NCBI GenBank assembly: GCA_017994075.1
Contig: JAGOLM010000001.1
Span: 46,634 to 110,633, forward strand
Length of the DNA: 64,000 nucleotides
Direction: 5' to 3'
Source of the DNA: Lachnospiraceae bacterium
GTDB taxonomy: Bacteria; Bacillota; Clostridia; Lachnospirales; Lachnospiraceae
The notes below the pieces were generated by a model. The model made no database searches. It was not told where the DNA came from and saw only the letters and a list, made by a program, of their open reading frames with translations. The translations under genes were made by a program, and so were the position numbers. Shown in pieces: positions 59,246 through 64,000 of the stretch. The first letter of the stretch is position 1; every line of letters starts with the position of its first letter.

Positions 59246-62215
59246 CTATCTCGGAACCTCAACCATGATATATGTCTCCATGGTATCGCCTTCCTTGATG
59301 TCATTAAATCCGTCAAGAACGACTCCACATTCAAATCCTTCTCTTACTTCTTTAACATCATCCTTCATACGTTTAAGTGAAGAAAGAGTGTCATCATAGA
59401 GAACATTGCCGTCTCTCATCAGCCTAATCTTACATCCTCTCTTGAATGTACCATCAGTAATAAATGATCCAGCAATCGCACCCACCTTGGAAGAACGGAA
59501 TATCTGGCGTACCTCGCCATGTCCGATAACTTTTTCCTCAAATATCGGTTCTAGCATGCCCTTCATGGCACGTTCAACATCTTCGATAGCATTATAGATT
59601 ACATTATAGAGATGGATGTCTACTCCTTCTCGTTCAGCTATATCCTTTGCAACAGCATCAGGTCTTACATTAAATCCAATGATAATCGCATTAGATGCAG
59701 ATGCAAGAACTACATCGCTTTCATTTATAGAGCCAACACCACCATGTATGATCTTAACGACAACCTCTTCATTGGATAATTTCTCCAATGACTGCCTAAC
59801 TGCTTGGACAGAACCCTGTACATCAGCCTTAACGATAATGCAAAGATCCTTTACATTGCCAGACTGAACTTGGGAGAAAAGATTATCAAGAGACATTCTG
59901 CTTCTGCTCTCTTCAACAAGTCTGTTTTTCTCCTCATTTAAAAATTCCTGAGCAAATGCTCTGGTTTCTTTATCTGAATCCTGAGCTACAAACATCTCAC
60001 CTGCATTAGGGACTTCATTAAGACCCTGAATCTCTACAGGAGTAGAAGGTCCAGCAGATTTAACTCTTCTTCCATTCTCATCTATCATAGCTCTGACTTT
60101 ACCGAAAGAACTTCCTGCTGATATAGGATCTCCAACATGAAGTGTTCCCTTCTGAACAAGTACAGTAGCTACAACTCCCTTTCCTCTATCAAGCTGAGAC
60201 TCAATAACAAGTCCTCTTGCTTTTCTCTTTGGGTTGGCCTTAAGTTCAAGTACATCTGCAGTTAGAAGAATCATCTCTAAAAGCTCATCTATTCCCTCAT
60301 GAGTTTTTGCTGAAACAGGTACAAACGTTGTGCTTCCACCCCAATCTTCAGGGATAAGTTCATATTCTGAAAGCTCCTGCTTTACTCTCTCTATGTTGGC
60401 ACCAGGCTTATCAATCTTGTTAACAGCAACTATGACTTCTACGCCTGCAGCCTTGGCATGGTTAATTGCCTCAACTGTCTGAGGCATGACTCCATCGTCT
60501 GCAGCAACAACAAGAATTGCGATATCTGTTGAGCTGGCACCTCTCATACGCATAGCCGTAAATGCTTCATGTCCAGGTGTATCCAAAAATGTGATCTTAT
60601 GTCCATTTACGTTAACTACATATGCACCTATTGCCTGAGTAATACCACCAGCCTCACGGTCTGTGACCTTAGTATTTCTGATTGCATCCAGAAGTGATGT
60701 TTTACCATGATCTACATGTCCCATAACACATACAACTGGAGCTCTCTCTACAAGAGTATCCTCTGCATCATCATCTTCCTTAAGCATTTCTTTGATTATA
60801 TCAATCTTTTCCTCATGCTCGCAAAGTATCTCATATTCCAAAGCTATATTTTCTGCTTTTTCGTAAGGAAGATCTGTATTGATGGTAAGTATTACAGCCT
60901 TGGCAAACATATCCTTAATTATAGTAGTAGGCTGAATCTTCATTTTATCCGCAAGATCTCGTACTGTAATATGATCAGGGATCTTAATTGACTTAACTTC
61001 TTCTTCAACAGTCTTTGTCTGCTCTGGTGCCTTGTTTCTCTTCTTGCCACCATTTTTTTCAAGATTTATAAAACGAGCATTTTCAGGCCTGCCGTTATTT
61101 CGGTTATTATTTTTCTTAACCTTTTTGCCTAATTTCTGATTTGGCTTTGATTCCTTCTTATCCGTATTCTGTGCTGGTGTAGCCTGGCTTCCCTGGCTAT
61201 TCTGATGCTTAGAGAACTTACCAGTATTTCTATCTACAGCGTGGTCCTTTTTTTCAAACTTTCTATCGTCTTTTCTGTCATTATTCGAAGAAGGCTTGGC
61301 ATTAATGTTTTGAGACGGTCTATCACTACGTCTTTTATCATCATTATTATTTGAATGATGCATCTTATTTACATTTTTAGTTGCATCACCATTATTTTTA
61401 GAACGTAATTCCGTATTATGTACTTCCTTTGTATGGGATTCCTGTGTATGTGCTCCAGGCGTATGTGCATCGGATGTATGAGCTTCTGTAGTGCGTGAAT
61501 CTGCACTAAATGCTTTTCTGCTCTTCATTTCCTGTTTTTTCTGTTCTTCAAGAGTAGGTTCACCAACTCTTGTTCCGTCTTCTCTAATAGGTCCATGTCC
61601 GCCTCTTGGCTTGATCATAGGTCTATATGTATTAGAATTAGAGGCATTTCTATTATTCTGTCCCTGATGTCTGGCTCCCTGCCTGTTCTGATTTTTTCTA
61701 TTGTCATCAGAAGAGAACTTGTGGTTCTTATTATTATTGCTGTTATTACTGTTGTTGCCAGTATTGCTATTGTTGCTATTAGTATTACTATTTCTATTAT
61801 TGCCATTATCATTATGAGAATTTCTAGAATACTGAACATTAAAAACAGCCGATATTGAAGATTTTTTCTTCTTGGATGCATCAGAATCAGAATTTTCATG
61901 ATCCTTTGCATGATTATCAGATGGACTTACAACTTTTTCTTTTTTGTCTTCAGCATCAGAAGGAACCGTCTTTTCTGGGGCTTTTGTCTCAGAAGTTATT
62001 GTATTCTCTGGAACTTTTGTCTCAGAAGTTATTGTCTTCTCCTGAACTTTAGCTTTAGTTTCCTTTTTCATATTATTTCTGACCTTGTCAGCGACATCGT
62101 CATCTATACTGTTCTGTGCTTTTACGGTGATCCCTTCTGCCGCAAGGAATGAGACCACATCTTTTGATTGGGCATCGATTTCCTTTGCAAGGGCGCTTAT
62201 TCTGATTTTTGCCAT
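59246..62215 (-). CDS. infB: Translation initiation factor IF-2
   Basis: IF-2 is the GTPase that places initiator tRNA on the ribosome. The 989-residue protein has the IF2-N helical module ([20 protein letters not shown]), a very long low-complexity linker (about 50-395), a second IF2-N module near 415-465, and then the G domain ([15 protein letters not shown] near residue 500, [20 protein letters not shown]) and domains II-IV. The linker is Asn/Ser/Lys-rich and holds short tandem repeats: an ETKxPExT unit near 55-85 and HT-spaced units ([19 protein letters not shown]) near 245-265. Confidence 0.97.
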   Translation of the reverse strand: MAKIRISALAKEIDAQSKDVVSFLAAEGITVKAQNSIDDDVADKVRNNMKKETKAKVQEKTITSETKVPENTITSETKAPEKTVPSDAEDKKEKVVSPSDNHAKDHENSDSDASKKKKSSISAVFNVQYSRNSHNDNGNNRNSNTNSNNSNTGNNSNNSNNNKNHKFSSDDNRKNQNRQGARHQGQNNRNASNSNTYRPMIKPRGGHGPIREDGTRVGEPTLEEQKKQEMKSRKAFSADSRTTEAHTSDAHTPGAHTQESHTKEVHNTELRSKNNGDATKNVNKMHHSNNNDDKRRSDRPSQNINAKPSSNNDRKDDRKFEKKDHAVDRNTGKFSKHQNSQGSQATPAQNTDKKESKPNQKLGKKVKKNNNRNNGRPENARFINLEKNGGKKRNKAPEQTKTVEEEVKSIKIPDHITVRDLADKMKIQPTTIIKDMFAKAVILTINTDLPYEKAENIALEYEILCEHEEKIDIIKEMLKEDDDAEDTLVERAPVVCVMGHVDHGKTSLLDAIRNTKVTDREAGGITQAIGAYVVNVNGHKITFLDTPGHEAFTAMRMRGASSTDIAILVVAADDGVMPQTVEAINHAKAAGVEVIVAVNKIDKPGANIERVKQELSEYELIPEDWGGSTTFVPVSAKTHEGIDELLEMILLTADVLELKANPKRKARGLVIESQLDRGKGVVATVLVQKGTLHVGDPISAGSSFGKVRAMIDENGRRVKSAGPSTPVEIQGLNEVPNAGEMFVAQDSDKETRAFAQEFLNEEKNRLVEESRSRMSLDNLFSQVQSGNVKDLCIIVKADVQGSVQAVRQSLEKLSNEEVVVKIIHGGVGSINESDVVLASASNAIIIGFNVRPDAVAKDIAEREGVDIHLYNVIYNAIEDVERAMKGMLEPIFEEKVIGHGEVRQIFRSSKVGAIAGSFITDGTFKRGCKIRLMRDGNVLYDDTLSSLKRMKDDVKEVREGFECGVVLDGFNDIKEGDTMETYIMVEVPR

Positions 62216-62234
62216 TTTGTATCCTCCAAAACTT

Positions 62235-62537
62235 TCACCTTAAAGCAAGCTTATCCATAACCATAAGAGCCAGCTTTTTATCAATTACTGCTACCACAGC
62301 TCTAGATTCCTGACCAATTGCGTGGCCAAGTTCATAAGATGTGCTATATGTATAAATCGGGATCTGTCTGTATTCACACATGTTCCGATATTTTTTCTTG
62401 GTATTTTCCGATGCATCCTCTGAAACAATCACCAAAAAAGCATTTTCCATTTTAACAGCTTCTTCAACCTGATAGGAGCCGCTTTTTATCTTTCCTGCTT
62501 TTTTACATATTCCAAGAATTGATAATGTCATATTCAT
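62235..62537 (-). CDS. YlxQ, L7Ae-family RNA-binding protein
   Basis: A 100-residue L7Ae/L30e-fold protein that likely binds kink-turn RNA. Landmarks are [38 protein letters not shown] and [20 protein letters not shown]. It starts in an ATGA overlap with ylxR and lies upstream of infB, the normal location in Firmicutes. Its precise partner RNA is unknown. Confidence 0.92.
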   Translation of the reverse strand: MNMTLSILGICKKAGKIKSGSYQVEEAVKMENAFLVIVSEDASENTKKKYRNMCEYRQIPIYTYSTSYELGHAIGQESRAVVAVIDKKLALMVMDKLALR

Positions 62538-62830
62538 AATAATCCAGTTTCTTTCAAAACCGCCTCCGACGTAAATGATAGGCCATCGCAGTGAATCGCC
62601 CTATTAAATGCATTTCTTTTTATGGCATTATTCAGGCATTCTGCATTCCTGCACACATAAGTGCCACGGCCCTCCATATTCATGGAACGATCAAAAACAG
62701 CTTTACCGCTTTCATCTTTTACGAATCTGATCATGGACTCTTTTCTATTAGATATCCTGCATCCAATACAACGTCTTAGACGTTCTTTATGATTTTTTTT
62801 ATTCGTTACCGTTTGAGGATTCTCCTTCAT
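62534..62830 (-). CDS. YlxR-family RNA-binding/nucleoid-associated protein
   Basis: YlxR (RnpM) is a small nucleic-acid-binding protein reported to modulate RNase P and transcription in B. subtilis. The start at 62830 gives 98 residues; the core is RRCIGCRISNRKESMIRFVK, DRSMNMEGRGTYVCRNAECL and KRNAFNRAIH, the normal family signature. The 49-residue in-frame extension upstream is nusA read in another frame. The start lies about 30 bases inside nusA and its ribosome binding site (GAAGAA) is weak, so an adjacent ATG (62833) could be used. Confidence 0.9.
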   Translation of the reverse strand: MKENPQTVTNKKNHKERLRRCIGCRISNRKESMIRFVKDESGKAVFDRSMNMEGRGTYVCRNAECLNNAIKRNAFNRAIHCDGLSFTSEAVLKETGLL

Positions 62831-63923
62831 CATAGTATTCTTCATCATCATAATACTCTTCACTAAGTCCAGGGAAATCTCCAGACTCTCTTGCCTGTGT
62901 TTCAGATTTGATATCAATCTTAAATCCTGTAAGCCTAGCAGCAAGACGTGCATTTTGCCCTTCTCTTCCGATTGCAAGTGACAGCTGATAATCAGGTACT
63001 ATAACACTTGCATTTTTTTCATCAGAATCAGCTATTACTGAAATGACTTTAGCTGGACTAAGGGCATTTTCAATAAGTCTTGCCGGATTTTCATCCCAAC
63101 ACACAATATCTATTTTTTCATTGTGAAGTTCCTGAACAACTGCATTAACACGGGTACCATTCATACCAACACATGCACCTACAGGATCAACATCATCATC
63201 ATGAGAGAGAACTGCCATTTTTGTACGGTTTCCTGCTTCTCTCGCAATGCTTATTATCTCAACGATCCCTTCTCTTATTTCTGAAACTTCCTGTTCAAAA
63301 AGTTTCTTTACAAGCTCAGGATGAGTTCTTGATACATATACTTTAGGTTCTCTCTTAGAAGGCTTGACCTCAGTTATATAAAATCTGTATCTATCATTTC
63401 TCTTATAGTTTTCACCATTGATCTGCTCTCTCTCTGTAAGAGTTGCATCAATGTCACCAAGGTCAATACTATATGAGCTTCCAATCTTTCTCTGGACAAC
63501 TCCTGTGACAACATGATGTTCTTTTTCTCTATATTCATCAAAGATCTGTCTATTTTCTTCTCTGTGAAGTTCCTGGATCAAGCTGTTTCTTGCTGCAGCT
63601 GCTGCAATTCTGCCAAATTCCATTGACTTGATCTCTTCAAAAAAGATATCACCGATTTTGTAGCTTCCATCAACCTTCTGTGCTTCTTCAAGCGCGATTT
63701 CGCTCTCCGAATCCATAGGTTCATCAACAACTTCCTTAGATATAATTACATGGTATTCACAAGTCTGAGAATCGATAGTAACTTTGATGTTATCAGTTCT
63801 TCTATATGTCTGCTTGCATGCTATCATAAGAGCTTCTTCAATTTTTTCTAGAATAACCTCTCTTGATATGTTTTTTTCCTTTTCAAGTAAGCTCAGTGCC
63901 TGCAGCATTTCTTCATTTGCCAT
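62799..63923 (-). CDS. nusA: Transcription termination/antitermination factor NusA
   Basis: NusA binds RNA polymerase and RNA to control pausing, termination and antitermination. The 374-residue protein has the N-terminal polymerase-binding domain (ALSLLEKEKNISREVILEKI), an S1 domain near 135-200 (VVTGVVQRKIGSSYSIDLGD), KH1/KH2 (DPVGACVGMNGTRVNAVVQE and DYQLSLAIGREGQNARLAAR), and an acidic tail (YYDDEEYYDEG). There are no C-terminal acidic repeats of the E. coli type. ATG 63923 follows AGGAGG. The gene lies 14 bases after rimP. Confidence 0.97.
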   Translation of the reverse strand: MANEEMLQALSLLEKEKNISREVILEKIEEALMIACKQTYRRTDNIKVTIDSQTCEYHVIISKEVVDEPMDSESEIALEEAQKVDGSYKIGDIFFEEIKSMEFGRIAAAAARNSLIQELHREENRQIFDEYREKEHHVVTGVVQRKIGSSYSIDLGDIDATLTEREQINGENYKRNDRYRFYITEVKPSKREPKVYVSRTHPELVKKLFEQEVSEIREGIVEIISIAREAGNRTKMAVLSHDDDVDPVGACVGMNGTRVNAVVQELHNEKIDIVCWDENPARLIENALSPAKVISVIADSDEKNASVIVPDYQLSLAIGREGQNARLAARLTGFKIDIKSETQARESGDFPGLSEEYYDDEEYYDEGESSNGNE

Positions 63924-63937
63924 GATATTCCTCCTAA

Positions 63938-64000
63938 TTAAAAAGCTTTTCGGACTAATGATATATTTGAACGTTCAATATCCTGGTTTTTATCATTAAT
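63938..64000 (-). CDS. rimP: RimP C-terminus (partial, cut by window edge)
   Basis: Only the last 20 residues and stop codon are visible; the gene starts beyond position 64000. They end ISLVRKAF, which fits the RimP C-terminal strand (a short hydrophobic strand with LVR before the last aromatic). RimP is the 30S maturation factor normally encoded immediately upstream of nusA. Identification rests mainly on position. Confidence 0.6.
   Translation of the reverse strand: MNDKNQDIERSNISLVRKAF

Noticed and set aside
61400-61960. Repeat-like DNA that could suggest a CRISPR or minisatellite
   Set aside because: The repeats are imperfect, in frame, and encode the disordered linker of IF-2; there are no regular spacers or palindromic repeats.
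62831-62977. A long N-terminal extension of YlxR
   Set aside because: It is nusA coding sequence read in a different frame; the YlxR core begins after it.
1-64000. tRNA, rRNA, insertion sequence or prophage genes
   Set aside because: No clover-leaf-like segments between genes, no transposase, integrase or phage proteins, and no gap large enough to hold them were seen.

Overview
The window is an AT-rich chromosomal segment of a Gram-positive anaerobe, most likely a member of the Lachnospiraceae (class Clostridia, Butyrivibrio/Roseburia-like; the genus is a guess). The evidence is the gene repertoire: RemA, RecU, GerW/YtfJ, RqcH, ZapA, a C+ type L28, a short-form HisG with HisZ, an Rnf complex, a sodium-pump decarboxylase cluster, and the order rimP-nusA-ylxR-ylxQ-infB-rbfA-nrnA-truB-ribF. 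All genes I can support lie on the minus strand, so the window reads from right to left. There is no rRNA, tRNA, CRISPR array, insertion sequence, prophage or other accessory island. No gap between genes exceeds about 230 bases, and nearly everything is core metabolism or information processing.

From right to left: (a) 64000-55978, the translation operon rimP(partial)-nusA-ylxR-ylxQ-infB-rbfA-nrnA-truB-ribF, with a terminator-like hairpin directly in front of truB. (b) 55886-54930, a secreted SH3/NlpC-P60 cell-wall hydrolase. (c) 54873-54445, rpsO with a clear promoter, a structured leader and its own terminator. (d) 54374-50846, pnp-scpA-scpB, ending in a strong terminator. (e) 50802-45510, a five-gene biotin-dependent carboxyltransferase/Na+ pump operon. 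(f) 45371-39700, an RpiR-type regulator, a flavoprotein, cmk, ispH, an S1-domain protein and a lone cheR. (g) 39637-38666, a YprB-like exonuclease. (h) 38618-33368, rnfCDGEAB. (i) 33267-19097, a long colinear run: proB, 5-FTHF cyclo-ligase, proA, miaB, a NusG-II protein and a Gx transporter, ruvAB, zapA, a U32 peptidase-family protein, a SEDS/class B PBP pair, two poorly known proteins and gerW. (j) 18957-18660, rpmB with its own promoter and terminator. (k) 18583-12714, asp23-fakA-like-recG-rqcH. (l) 12710-6338, one tight operon yicC-remA-gmk-rpoZ-rimO-pgsA-pncC-rsmD-coaD-coiled-coil protein, from a near-consensus promoter to an intrinsic terminator. (m) 6324-4133, HAD phosphatase, RluA-family pseudouridine synthase and recU. 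(n) 4136-1, the histidine operon hisZ-hisG-hisD-hisB-(HisA-like fusion, cut by the window edge), driven by a perfect consensus promoter buried in the end of recU.

Many junctions are 1-20 base overlaps (ATGA, TTGA or TAATG), so translational coupling is the rule. Energy metabolism is represented by two ion pumps: Rnf (ferredoxin:NAD+ oxidoreductase) and the biotin decarboxylase/OadB system. I did not find a clearly new multi-gene system. The most interesting items are regulatory or compositional: a possible pseudoknot leader on rpsO, a three-segment GGGAT/ATCCC switch in front of truB, terminators whose U-tracts touch the next gene's ribosome binding site, a cysteine-rich tail on RnfE, an OadG subunit fused to a lipoprotein domain, and Asn/Lys-rich low-complexity inserts in several housekeeping proteins.
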